From assembly GCF_048060095.1 (NCBI RefSeq), contig NZ_JBLUOA010000001.1, forward strand, positions 744,001 to 808,000: a stretch of 64,000 nucleotides of DNA, given 5' to 3'. Positions 34,444 through 43,014 of this stretch are shown here, in pieces. The position numbers and the translations under genes were made by a program. Numbering within the stretch: position 1 is the first letter of the stretch; each line of letters starts with the position of its first letter. Source of the stretch: JBLUOA01 sp048060095 (GTDB taxonomy: Bacteria > Pseudomonadota > Alphaproteobacteria > Rhodobacterales > Rhodobacteraceae). Below the pieces are notes generated by a model, which made no database searches, was not told the origin of the DNA, and saw only the letters and a program-made list of their open reading frames with translations.

Positions 34444-35541
34444 ATGTCAAGTACACCCCGCCGCACTCCGCTTTATGATCTGCACGTCGAACTTGGCGGC
34501 AAGATGGTTGATTTCGCCGGTTGGGAAATGCCGGTGCAATATCCAATGGGGATCATGGGCGAACATACGCAGTGCCGTGAAAAGGCCGCGCTGTTTGACG
34601 TGTCGCACATGGCGCAGGTGTTGGTGAAAGGTGATGGCGCGCTTGAGGCGTTGGAGTCGCTGGTTCCCGCGGCCCTGTCAACGCTGCCGGAAGGCAAGGC
34701 GCGTTACACGTTCTTTACCAATGAAAACGGCGGGATCATGGACGATCTGATCGTCAGCAACGCGGGCGGCTACGTGTTCATCGTCGTCAACGCCTCCATG
34801 CGCGATCAGGACATTCCGCATATGCGCGCCGGCCTGCCGGATCACGAGGTGATCGAGGTCACGGATCGCGCGCTGATCGCCGTGCAAGGGCCAAAAGCCG
34901 AAGCAGTGGTTGCCGCGCTTTGCCCTGAAGCGGCGAATTTGAAATTCATGGAGACCGTCGCGGCGGACATTAAGGGCGCGAAGTGCCGTGTGTCGCGGCT
35001 TGGCTATACGGGTGAGGACGGATACGAAATCTCAATCCCCGAAGCCCATGCGGAAGAGATCGCCCGCGCTTTCCTTGCGCATGAGGATTGCGAACCGGCC
35101 GGCCTTGGTGCGCGCGACAGCCTGCGGCTGGAGGCCGGGCTTTGCCTTTATGGAAACGATATCGACCAGGACACCACGCCTATTGAGGCGAACCTCAACT
35201 GGGCGATCCAGAAACGTCGCCGGGAAGAGGGTGGGTTTCCGGGGGCGGAGCGGATTTTGAAGCAGCTTGCCGACGGTCCATCCCGCAAGCTGGTTGGAAT
35301 TTTGCCCGATGGCCGCGCCCCGGCCCGTGCAGGCGTTGAAATTCAGGACGCAGAGGGCAATAGTGTCGGAAGCATCACCTCTGGCGGGTTCGGCCCAACG
35401 GTTCAAGGACCGGTCGCTATGGGATATGTCAGTGCTGACCACGCTGAGGTCGGCACGAAACTCAACCTGATCGTGCGCGGCAAGGCACAACCCGCAACGG
35501 TCGCTGCCCTGCCGTTCGTGCAGCAAAATTATAAACGCTAA
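34444..35541 (+). CDS. gcvT: Glycine cleavage system T protein (aminomethyltransferase)
   Basis: 365 residues. It has TPLYDLHVELGGKMVDFAGW at the N terminus, LFDVSHMAQV, FTNENGGIMDDLIV, and the folate-site region LGYTGEDGYEISIP followed by GLGARDSLRLEAGLCLYG. It transfers the methylene group from lipoyl-GcvH to tetrahydrofolate and releases ammonia. It is first in the gcvT-gcvH-gcvP order, 17 bp before gcvH. Confidence 0.95.
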   Translation: MSSTPRRTPLYDLHVELGGKMVDFAGWEMPVQYPMGIMGEHTQCREKAALFDVSHMAQVLVKGDGALEALESLVPAALSTLPEGKARYTFFTNENGGIMDDLIVSNAGGYVFIVVNASMRDQDIPHMRAGLPDHEVIEVTDRALIAVQGPKAEAVVAALCPEAANLKFMETVAADIKGAKCRVSRLGYTGEDGYEISIPEAHAEEIARAFLAHEDCEPAGLGARDSLRLEAGLCLYGNDIDQDTTPIEANLNWAIQKRRREEGGFPGAERILKQLADGPSRKLVGILPDGRAPARAGVEIQDAEGNSVGSITSGGFGPTVQGPVAMGYVSADHAEVGTKLNLIVRGKAQPATVAALPFVQQNYKR

Positions 35542-35558
35542 CTCCGGGAGCTAACCAC

Positions 35559-35924
35559 ATGGCCATCTACTATTCCGAAGATCACGAATGGATCTTGGTC
35601 GAGGGCGATACAGCCACCATCGGTATTACCGCACACGCTGCTGAGCAGCTTGGCGATGTTGTCTTTGTTGAGTTGAAAGAGGCTGACGACGAATACGAGA
35701 AGGGCGACGAAATCGGCGTTATCGAATCCGTCAAAGCGGCGTCTGAAATCTATGCTCCGGTCGATTGTGAAATCATCGAAGCGAACGACTCGCTGGAAGG
35801 CGCACCCGGCAATCTAAACGAAAGCCCCGAGGGCGACGCCTGGATCTACAAGGTCAAGATCAACGATGCCAAGCAGCTTGAAGATCTGATGGACGAAGAC
35901 GCCTACAAGGCCTTTATCGGCTGA
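35559..35924 (+). CDS. gcvH: Glycine cleavage system H protein (lipoyl carrier)
   Basis: 121 residues of the lipoyl-domain fold. EDHEWILVEGDTATIGIT opens the protein, and the lipoylated Lys lies in VIESVKAASEIYAPV near residue 62. It shuttles the aminomethyl group between GcvP, GcvT and the L protein. A GGGAG site precedes the ATG. The next gap (73 bp) contains a strong hairpin. Confidence 0.96.
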   Translation: MAIYYSEDHEWILVEGDTATIGITAHAAEQLGDVVFVELKEADDEYEKGDEIGVIESVKAASEIYAPVDCEIIEANDSLEGAPGNLNESPEGDAWIYKVKINDAKQLEDLMDEDAYKAFIG

Positions 35925-35949
35925 TCCCGAAACACCTGCGACACCCAAT

Positions 35950-35975
35950 CTGATCGCGCCCGACCGCGCGATCAG
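35950..35975 (+). other. Perfect hairpin between gcvH and gcvP
   Basis: CTGATCGCGC and GCGCGATCAG form a perfect 10-bp stem around a 6-base loop in the 73-bp gap. There is no U tract, so it is more likely an mRNA processing or stabilising structure, or a partial terminator, than a full terminator. Confidence 0.6.
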
Positions 35976-35997
35976 CGTTTCTGAAGGGAACCCCCCA

Positions 35998-38850
35998 ATG
36001 ACGTTCAAGCTTACCGACTACGAAGCCTACGATTTTGCCAACCGTCGCCACATCGGGCCAAGCCCTAAGGAAATGGCGGACATGCTCAAGGTCATCGGTT
36101 ACAAGACGCTTGATCAACTGATTGATGACACGGTTCCCGAAGCGATCCGTCAGGCTGAACCGCTTGATTGGGGTCCGGCAATGACCGAACGGGACGCGCT
36201 CTATCACATGCGCAAGGTGGCGAATAAGAACAAGGTTCTGACCTCGCTGATCGGGCAGGGGTATTACGGCACGACGACCCCACCGGTGATCCTGCGCAAC
36301 ATCCTGGAAAACCCGGCGTGGTATACGGCTTACACCCCCTACCAGCCCGAAATCTCACAAGGCCGACTTGAGGCGCTGCTGAACTTCCAGACGATGGTGT
36401 CCGACCTGACCGGGCTAGACATCGCAAACGCGTCGCTGCTGGATGAATCGACCGCGGCGGCTGAGGCGATGACGATGGCCCAACGCGCCGGAAAGTCGAA
36501 GGCCGAGGCGTTCTTTGTCGATGAAAACTGCCACCCGCAGAACATCGCCGTTATCAAAACACGGGCTGAGCCGCTGGGGATCGACGTCATCGTTGGCGAT
36601 CCGCTGGATTTCGAGGCCGACAAGGTGTTCGGTGCGATTTTCCAGTATCCCGGCACCTATGGGATCGTGCGCGACTTTACCGACATCATCGCGAAACTCC
36701 ATGAACATAAGGCGCTTGCCATCGTTGCGGCGGACCCGCTGGCGCTCGCCCTGCTGAAATCACCGGGCGAGATGGGGGCGGATATCGCAATCGGTTCGAC
36801 CCAGCGTTTTGGCGTTCCGATGGGCTATGGCGGCCCGCACGCGGCCTATATGGCGACGCGCGATGCCTATAAGCGTGCGATGCCGGGGCGGATCATTGGT
36901 GTGTCGGTCGACAGCCGTGGGAACAAGGCGTACCGCCTGTCCCTGCAAACCCGCGAACAGCATATCCGGCGCGAAAAGGCGAATTCGAACGTCTGCACGG
37001 CGCAGGCATTGCTGGCCGTCATGGCGTCGATGTATGGCGTTTATCACGGTCCCGACGGGATCAAGGCCATCGCGCAATCCGTGCACCGCAAGACCGCGCG
37101 CCTTGCGAAAGGTCTCGAATCGTTGGGCTTCAAGGTCGAACCCGAAGTGTTCTTTGACACGATCACGGTTAATGTCGGAGCGATGCAGGGCGTCGTGATG
37201 AACGCCGCCGTCGATCAGGGGGTGAACCTGCGAAAGATCGGAAACGATCGCGTGGGCATCAGCCTTGATGAACAGACCCGCCCCGAAACCATCGAAGCTG
37301 TCTGGGCGGCCTTTGGTGGCGATATGAAAGACGACAGCGAAAAGAACCGCGAATATCGCCTGCCCGAAGCCAACCTGCGCGACAGCGAATACATGACTCA
37401 CCCGATCTTCCACCTGAATCGGTCCGAGGCGGAAATCACGCGCTATATGCGTCGCTTGGCTGACCGCGATCTGGCGCTTGACCGCGCGATGATCCCGCTT
37501 GGGTCGTGCACGATGAAGCTGAACGCGACGATTGAGATGATTCCGGTCACATGGCCGGAATTTGCGAATATCCACCCCTTCGTACCTGCCGATCAGGCCG
37601 CCGGATACACGCAGATGATCGAGGACCTGAACGACAAGCTGTGCCAGATCACCGGCTATGACGCGATCAGCCAGCAGCCGAATTCCGGCGCGCAGGGTGA
37701 ATATGCCGGGCTTCTGACAATCCGTGGTTACCACGAAGCGCAAGGGGAAGGGCATCGCAACATCTGCCTGATCCCGACCTCCGCACACGGAACAAACCCC
37801 GCGTCGGCCCAGATGGTCGGCTGGAAGGTCGTTCCTGTGAAAGCGGATCAGCACGGCAATATCGACCTTGACGATTTCCGCGCCAAGGCGGAAGAGCACG
37901 CAGATAACCTTGCCGGGTGCATGATTACCTATCCTTCGACCCATGGTGTGTTTGAGGAAACCGTTGGCGAAGTTTGCGACCTCACGCACAAGTACGGCGG
38001 TCAGGTTTATATCGACGGGGCCAACATGAACGCGATGGTCGGGGTGTCCCGCCCCGGTGACATTGGCGGTGATGTGAGCCACCTGAACCTGCACAAGACG
38101 TTCTGCATCCCGCATGGCGGCGGTGGCCCCGGTATGGGTCCGATTGGCGTCAAGGCGCATCTGGCCGATTACCTGCCGGGTCATCCGGAATTCGGCGACA
38201 GCGTTGGGCCGGTCAGTGCGGCGCCGTTCGGCTCCCCCTCCATACTGCCGGTCAGCTGGGCCTATTGCCTGCTGATGGGCGGGGCCGGTCTGACGCAGGC
38301 CACGAAGGTCGCGATCCTCAACGCGAACTATATCGCGGCGCGGCTGAAGGGATCATACGATATCCTTTATTCGTCAAAGAAAGGTCGTGTCGCGCATGAA
38401 TGTATCCTTGATACACGGCCGCTGGATGAAAGTGCCGGCGTCACCGTGGACGACATTGCCAAGCGCCTGATCGACAACGGTTTTCACGCGCCGACGATGA
38501 GCTGGCCGGTCGCCGGAACCCTGATGGTGGAGCCGACGGAATCCGAACCGAAGGCCGAAATCGACCGCTTCTGCGAGGCGATGCTGTCGATCCGCGAAGA
38601 AGCGCGCGAGATCGAAGAGGGCAAGATCGACAAGGAAAACAACCCGCTGAAGAACGCACCACACACGGTTGCCGACCTCGTCGGGGAGTGGGATCGCCCC
38701 TACAGCCGCCAAGTCGCCTGCTACCCGCCGGGCGCGTTCCGGGTCGACAAATACTGGTCGCCCGTCAACCGGGTGGACAACGCCTATGGCGACCGGAATC
38801 TGGTTTGCACCTGCCCACCGATGGAGGCTTACGCCGAAGCGGCTGAGTGA
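35998..38850 (+). CDS. gcvP: Glycine dehydrogenase (decarboxylating), P protein
   Basis: 950 residues, the fused single-chain GcvP with two homologous halves. The N half has HIGPSPKEMADML and QGYYGTTTPPVILRNI. The C half has MIPLGSCTMKLN, SAHGTNPASAQM and the PLP-binding Lys in LNLHKTFCIPHGGGGPG near residue 700. It decarboxylates glycine and loads the aminomethyl group onto lipoyl-GcvH. It ends the gcv operon before a 12-bp-stem hairpin. Confidence 0.96.
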   Translation: MTFKLTDYEAYDFANRRHIGPSPKEMADMLKVIGYKTLDQLIDDTVPEAIRQAEPLDWGPAMTERDALYHMRKVANKNKVLTSLIGQGYYGTTTPPVILRNILENPAWYTAYTPYQPEISQGRLEALLNFQTMVSDLTGLDIANASLLDESTAAAEAMTMAQRAGKSKAEAFFVDENCHPQNIAVIKTRAEPLGIDVIVGDPLDFEADKVFGAIFQYPGTYGIVRDFTDIIAKLHEHKALAIVAADPLALALLKSPGEMGADIAIGSTQRFGVPMGYGGPHAAYMATRDAYKRAMPGRIIGVSVDSRGNKAYRLSLQTREQHIRREKANSNVCTAQALLAVMASMYGVYHGPDGIKAIAQSVHRKTARLAKGLESLGFKVEPEVFFDTITVNVGAMQGVVMNAAVDQGVNLRKIGNDRVGISLDEQTRPETIEAVWAAFGGDMKDDSEKNREYRLPEANLRDSEYMTHPIFHLNRSEAEITRYMRRLADRDLALDRAMIPLGSCTMKLNATIEMIPVTWPEFANIHPFVPADQAAGYTQMIEDLNDKLCQITGYDAISQQPNSGAQGEYAGLLTIRGYHEAQGEGHRNICLIPTSAHGTNPASAQMVGWKVVPVKADQHGNIDLDDFRAKAEEHADNLAGCMITYPSTHGVFEETVGEVCDLTHKYGGQVYIDGANMNAMVGVSRPGDIGGDVSHLNLHKTFCIPHGGGGPGMGPIGVKAHLADYLPGHPEFGDSVGPVSAAPFGSPSILPVSWAYCLLMGGAGLTQATKVAILNANYIAARLKGSYDILYSSKKGRVAHECILDTRPLDESAGVTVDDIAKRLIDNGFHAPTMSWPVAGTLMVEPTESEPKAEIDRFCEAMLSIREEAREIEEGKIDKENNPLKNAPHTVADLVGEWDRPYSRQVACYPPGAFRVDKYWSPVNRVDNAYGDRNLVCTCPPMEAYAEAAE

Positions 38851-38854
38851 TCTG

Positions 38855-38883
38855 ACCGGACGGCTGCGCGTCAGCCGTCCGGT
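38855..38883 (+). terminator. Hairpin after gcvP
   Basis: ACCGGACGGCTG (38855-38866) and CAGCCGTCCGGT (38872-38883) form a perfect 12-bp stem with a 5-base loop immediately after the gcvP stop. A U tract is absent, so termination may need Rho, or the structure may protect the 3' end. Confidence 0.65.
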
Positions 38884-38894
38884 ACTTGCAGGGA

Positions 38895-39122
38895 TCAAAG
38901 GTAATCCCAGTGATTGCGCGTTGCACCTGCGGGTGGCAGGCCGACATCGCGGCGTAGATGATCATTCAGATCGCGCGTCGCTATGACCTTCTTGCCTCCG
39001 TGGCCCCGAAGCGGTGCCATGACCGCCGCGACCAGAACGCGCCATGCCCCGTGCTGTTCAATCAGGGCGTTGATGGGTATGCGCAGGTCTGCGAAACCCG
39101 CTGTCTTCTGAATATGTGCCAT
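38895..39122 (-). CDS. Small conserved hypothetical protein (DUF1127-like C-terminal motif)
   Basis: 75 residues. The C-terminal part LNDHLRRDVGLPP resembles the LxDxxLRDIGL motif of DUF1127 proteins, which are small, arginine-rich and often linked to RNA processing or phosphate and nutrient adaptation. Upstream residues (WRVLVAAVMAPLRGHGG) form one amphipathic helix. The ATG at 39122 opens a compact frame convergent with gcvP. It is likely real, but recognition rests on a short motif. Confidence 0.55.
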   Translation of the reverse strand: MAHIQKTAGFADLRIPINALIEQHGAWRVLVAAVMAPLRGHGGKKVIATRDLNDHLRRDVGLPPAGATRNHWDYL

Positions 39123-39494
39123 TTTGTTTGACCGGCCGCATTACGCGTGCCGACTCCTGTCGCAAATGTGTTGTGAAGACGCCCGAACGACAAACGGCGG
39201 CAGCCGAAGTCACGGACATCACGATTGAGTTTGGGCTTGGAAAAAGGCGCCTATGGGTGGCGCCGGTTGGCGGCGCCTACGACCTGAATGCTCGGTCGTT
39301 TAGCGATGTATGGTCGCCGATCATCCCAATACACAAGGGCGTGGCAAAAACGATATCAGTCATGTTAACGCCCCTTTTGTTTGCGTTTTGGATGGAGCGT
39401 GAACATACACGGTTTTCGATTCGCGCCAAGCCTAAAACTTTTGCGACCGTCGGGTTGTGGGATTTCCGCGCAACACGCGCGCCGCCGCAGGTGG
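39123..39494. other. 372-bp region without a confident gene
   Basis: An open frame of 150 codons runs through on the plus strand (39116-39568), but it ends antisense to the exporter gene, has no ribosome site and has a skewed, Arg/Cys-rich tail. The middle (residues 35-95) is more protein-like, so a decayed gene is possible. GGCGCC occurs three times at exactly 13-bp spacing (39246, 39259, 39272). The part from 39300 to 39430 is A/T-richer than its surroundings. No tRNA or known RNA is seen. Confidence 0.35.
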
Positions 39495-40361
39495 TCAGGG
39501 GCCGTCGACTTTGCGACTGCGAAACACGGTGTAAAGGCCGCTGCCGACGATCACGAGGCTACCGATGATCGTTAGCGCGTCGGGCCGTTCGGCAAACACC
39601 AGAATGCCCAGCACCATTGCGAAAACCAGCCGCGTGTAGCGGAATGGCGTCACGAAAGAAATCTCTCCGATCCGCATCGCTGCCGTGATCGCGTAATACC
39701 CCGCAACGCCGAAGAGTGTCGCCGCGCATAGGTTGATCCACGTCCAAACGTCCGGCCAGATTGCGCCGCCGGTGATCGACAGCAGGATCGTTCCCGCGAC
39801 GATCAGCATCGCGAAGCCATAGATGCCAAGCTGGCGGTTTGACATGGTGGGTGGGGCCGCGCGGGTTGCCAGATCACGACCAGCAAACCCAAGCGTGCCG
39901 AGCACCGCAAAGATCGACGCGAATTCAAACCCCGCGAGGCCGGGCCGCAGGATGATGAGGACTCCGACAAAGCCGATGGCAATCGCGGACCACCGCCGCC
40001 AGCCGACCGTTTCGTGAAAGAACAAAACCGCCCCCATCGCGACGACCAGCGGCGTCGCTTGGAGGATGGCAGATGCGCTCGACAACAGCGTCAGGGCGAT
40101 GGCGAGCGTGTAGAACAGACGCGCCGCGACTTCGCAGGCAGAACGGATCGCAAGCGGCGGTGTCAGGATCGCCGGGTGCAGCAGACGTTCGCCGCGCCGC
40201 GCGGTCATCGCGCAGAACACCAGCATCCCGATTAACCCAAAGATAATAAGAGCTTGTCCAACAGGAACGACTGCTGTTGCGGACTTGATGAACATATCTT
40301 CAAGGGCGAATCCGGCCATTGACGCGACCATCAATACGCTGCCCTTCAGGTTGTCGTTCAC
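39495..40361 (-). CDS. DMT-superfamily (EamA) transporter
   Basis: 288 residues with ten predicted membrane helices in two EamA repeats. It resembles the RhaT/YdcZ-like exporters of metabolites, amino acids or purines. Repeat 1 ends near ATPLVVAMGAVLFFHETVGWRR, and repeat 2 ends near TRLVFAMVLGILVFAERPD, the conserved ExxxG/E position of each half. The start is GTG at 40361 with GAGAGG upstream. The substrate is unknown. Confidence 0.85.
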   Translation of the reverse strand: MNDNLKGSVLMVASMAGFALEDMFIKSATAVVPVGQALIIFGLIGMLVFCAMTARRGERLLHPAILTPPLAIRSACEVAARLFYTLAIALTLLSSASAILQATPLVVAMGAVLFFHETVGWRRWSAIAIGFVGVLIILRPGLAGFEFASIFAVLGTLGFAGRDLATRAAPPTMSNRQLGIYGFAMLIVAGTILLSITGGAIWPDVWTWINLCAATLFGVAGYYAITAAMRIGEISFVTPFRYTRLVFAMVLGILVFAERPDALTIIGSLVIVGSGLYTVFRSRKVDGP

Positions 40362-40434
40362 GCGCGCGCCCTCTCACCGCTTTTCTGCCGGGTTAGGGCG
40401 TCTTGTCGGGGGGTGCAAGTGGCAAAATCGGGCG

Positions 40435-40872
40435 CTAGATATCCATCCAGATCGTCACCGGACCATCGTTGGTCAGCGCAACCGCCATGTCCGCGCCAAA
40501 GCGGCCTTGGGCGGTGTCGATCCCCTCTGCGCGCATCCGGTCGGCGAAGTAAGCGTATAGGCGTTCGCCTTCAGCCGGAGGTGCCGCGGCAGAGAAGCCG
40601 GGACGATTGCCGCGCGTCGTATCAGCTGCGAGGGTAAACTGGCTGACGACCAGCGCCGCGCCGCCCGTATCGCGTAAGGACAGGTTCATCTTGCCTGCAT
40701 CGTCTTTGAAAATCCGCAGCTTGGCGATTTTTGCGGCAAGCTGGTCGGCTTGCGTGTCGGTGTCACCCTCCATCGCGCAGACGAGTATCAGCAAACCGGG
40801 ACCGATTTCACCGACCATTTCGCCGTCAACGGTGACGGAGGCGTTCGCGACCCGCTGGATCAGGGCGCGCAT
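40435..40872 (-). CDS. dtd: D-aminoacyl-tRNA deacylase
   Basis: 145 residues. It has MRALIQRVANASVTVDG at the start, SQFTLAADTTRGNRPGF in the middle (active-site SQxT) and NDGPVTIWMDI at the end with the cross-subunit Gly-cisPro. It frees D-amino acids, and glycine mischarged on tRNA-Ala, from tRNA. The ATG at 40872 shares one base with the stop of the kinase gene upstream (TGATG). Confidence 0.95.
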   Translation of the reverse strand: MRALIQRVANASVTVDGEMVGEIGPGLLILVCAMEGDTDTQADQLAAKIAKLRIFKDDAGKMNLSLRDTGGAALVVSQFTLAADTTRGNRPGFSAAAPPAEGERLYAYFADRMRAEGIDTAQGRFGADMAVALTNDGPVTIWMDI

Positions 40873-41789
40873 CAGGTCAGTTCCGTGCGCCAAGGCGGGT
40901 TGGCACCGGCGCGGGACACGGTGATTGCTGCCGTTTGCGCGCCGAGGGCCAGGGCATTGGTAATGTCAGATTCGCTTAGCGCCGCGATGCGGGATTTCGT
41001 CAACGCGCCCACATCGTGAAGCGCGGCGAGAAGGCCCGCGTTGAACGTATCGCCTGCGCCAACGGTGTCGGCGACGGTGACGGACGGCGCAGGGACGTGG
41101 ATGCGGTGCGCGCCGCTATAGCCCGTGACGCCATCCGCACCTTCGGTGATGCAAACCAGCTTTGGTCCGCGCGACAGCAGTGTGTTCGCGTGCGCCTCGG
41201 TCGTGCCGTCACCCATCAGCCAGTGCAGGTCTTCGTCGGACAGTTTCACGATATCTGCCAGCGCCAGCATACGGTCGATCCGGGCGCGGTAGGCAGGCTC
41301 ATCCGCGATGAAGGAGGGGCGGATATTCGGATCGATCATCGTCACGGCGCGGGGCGCTTCGCGTGCCATCAACGCCTCATAAACACTGCCGCAGGGTTCT
41401 GAGACGAGGGAGATGCCGCCGAAGAAATAGGCGTCTGCGGCGGTTTGGGGCAAGTCGCCCTCTGTCAGCATCCGACCTGCCGTGCCCTCATCATAAAACG
41501 CATAGCGGGCTTGGCCGTCGGTGAGCGTGACAAAGGCCAGCGTTGTCGGGCGGTCAGAGCGGGCGAGGGCCGCCGTTTCAACCTTGGACGCTGTCAGCGC
41601 ATCGGCGAGCATAGCGCCAAACAGATCGCGCGACACACCGCTGAACAGCCCGACTGGCGCGCCCAGACGGCCGAGCGCTATCGCCGTGTTGAACACCGCG
41701 CCACCTACATGTGGTGCAAAGCCCGCACCGCCGTCGGTCAAGTCGCGCGGCAGCATGTCGATCAGGGATTCTCCGCAGCAGAGGATCAT
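40872..41789 (-). CDS. PfkB-family carbohydrate kinase (fructokinase-like)
   Basis: 305 residues. It has MILCCGESLIDMLP at the start, the GGAVFNTAIALGRLG substrate loop and DTVGAGDTFNAGLLAAL with the catalytic Asp near residue 250. This is the ribokinase/fructokinase fold. GESLIDMLP and SGVSRDLFGAML resemble bacterial fructokinases. The ATG at 41789 is chosen since the family starts there; the open frame to 41822 adds an unconserved stretch. It is coupled to dtd downstream. Confidence 0.85.
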   Translation of the reverse strand: MILCCGESLIDMLPRDLTDGGAGFAPHVGGAVFNTAIALGRLGAPVGLFSGVSRDLFGAMLADALTASKVETAALARSDRPTTLAFVTLTDGQARYAFYDEGTAGRMLTEGDLPQTAADAYFFGGISLVSEPCGSVYEALMAREAPRAVTMIDPNIRPSFIADEPAYRARIDRMLALADIVKLSDEDLHWLMGDGTTEAHANTLLSRGPKLVCITEGADGVTGYSGAHRIHVPAPSVTVADTVGAGDTFNAGLLAALHDVGALTKSRIAALSESDITNALALGAQTAAITVSRAGANPPWRTELT

Positions 41790-41856
41790 GGCGGCTCCGT
41801 TCTTGTTTGTTAGCGCTCTCAATGCCCTTGGTTTCGCTGAAATTCAAGGCCGGGAA

Positions 41857-42966
41857 TTACTGTTGCGCGATGAGGTATCCGGCGATCCCGGCAACCATCG
41901 CGCCAAGGATAACGGCAATCGCGATCTTCCACGCAGACCACGGTCGTTCGCCCTGCACCCGCCCAGTGCGGCCATTGACGACAAAGCGATAAGTCTTGCC
42001 GCGGTATTTATATGCGGCGAGCCAGACCGGAAGCAGCACGTGTTTGAACGTGACATCCCCGATTGAAGTATTGATGTCGTGGATGCGCTGGCGGTCGCCG
42101 CCGATGTCGAATTTCACGTCGCGCTGGATGATGCGATCCATGTAAACGCGGGCTTCGCCAAAGCCTTCGTCCAGTTCCACCGTATACCCTTCGGCGCGAA
42201 ACCCGGCGAGGTATTCGGGGCGGTAAGGTTCAAGCGCCGACAGATCCCAAGGCTCTAACCCATCAGTATAGCGTTTCGGCAGGCTGCGAGACGCGAGAAC
42301 AAGCACATCGTCAAAAAACCGCGCCACGCGGCCCGCGGCCGGACGCCAGCGCACCTTTTGCACGCGCTGCTGAACCCGTTTGCCATCCCGCATCACTGTG
42401 CGGGTTTCGTAGTAAACAGTGCCCTGTTCGCCACGATAGCGGCTTTTCGTATCGGCATCGAAAGTCCAGTAGGGGACATAGACGCCTTGCATCTTACGGC
42501 CCTTTCGCGCGTAGTCCTGCAGCCCGGTCGGGGCAAACCACAGGCGGCCCAGCCAATCGGTCATCGCCTTGCGGGCAGAGCGCTCCTCAATCGCGAAAGG
42601 CAGTAGGGCGCGGGGTTTGATGTGGCGGTGCGTGCCGGTATCCGTAACGACAGGCGTTGCGCAGAACGGGCATTCTGTTGCGTGATCCGGGCCGCCGAGT
42701 TCGACCTGCGCGCCGCAATTCGGGCAGGACAGAACGCGGGTTTCTTCGATTTCAACGTCCGGAAGGTTCGCGTTCAGGGCGTCGCGGAAATCAAGCTCTC
42801 GGATGGTTTGGGGTTGCGGGCCATGCCCTTCAAGCGGTTGCGTATTGCCGCAGTGGTCGCAGGTCAGTTGCCCCGCGACGGGGTCGAACCTCAGGTCCGA
42901 CCCACATGTGTTGCAGGGAAAGCGGTGTTCGGCTTGGGTGGGCGCTGGGGGTGGCGTGGGCGCCAT
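41857..42966 (-). CDS. Double zinc-ribbon protein with C-terminal membrane anchor
   Basis: 369 residues. Two treble-clef zinc ribbons lie at the N terminus: CNTCGSDLRFDP...CDHCGNTQ (about 18-40) and CPNCGAQVEL...CPFCATPV (about 81-105). A beta-rich middle region (GVYVPYWTFDADTKSRYRGE) follows, then one membrane helix near the C terminus (IAIAVILGAMVAGIAGYLIA). It resembles proteins loosely annotated as PriA-like zinc-ribbon or TFIIB-type domain proteins that co-occur with SPFH/YdjI and TelA. It is the last gene of the leftward cluster, separated from the SPFH gene by a repeat copy. Confidence 0.8.
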   Translation of the reverse strand: MAPTPPPAPTQAEHRFPCNTCGSDLRFDPVAGQLTCDHCGNTQPLEGHGPQPQTIRELDFRDALNANLPDVEIEETRVLSCPNCGAQVELGGPDHATECPFCATPVVTDTGTHRHIKPRALLPFAIEERSARKAMTDWLGRLWFAPTGLQDYARKGRKMQGVYVPYWTFDADTKSRYRGEQGTVYYETRTVMRDGKRVQQRVQKVRWRPAAGRVARFFDDVLVLASRSLPKRYTDGLEPWDLSALEPYRPEYLAGFRAEGYTVELDEGFGEARVYMDRIIQRDVKFDIGGDRQRIHDINTSIGDVTFKHVLLPVWLAAYKYRGKTYRFVVNGRTGRVQGERPWSAWKIAIAVILGAMVAGIAGYLIAQQ

Positions 42967-42976
42967 GAGATTTCAT

Positions 42977-43008
42977 GCCTCCGGCGGGAGTATTTCGGGC
43001 AAGATGAA
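42977..43008 (+). repeat. Dispersed intergenic repeat inside the TelA-SPFH cluster
   Basis: GCCTCCGGCGGGAGTATTTC, GGGC, AAGATGAA. A full-length copy in plus orientation within a minus-strand operon, filling the gap between the SPFH stop and the zinc-ribbon gene start. Confidence 0.75.
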
Positions 43009-43014
43009 ACGGGA

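Noticed and set aside
36760..38184. 474-codon open frame on the minus strand
   Set aside because: Lies entirely antisense within gcvP, which is a clear full-length gene.
39116..39568. 150-codon open frame on the plus strand as a gene
   Set aside because: No ribosome site, end antisense to the exporter gene, Arg/Cys-rich tail. Kept only as a possible decayed gene in the region description.
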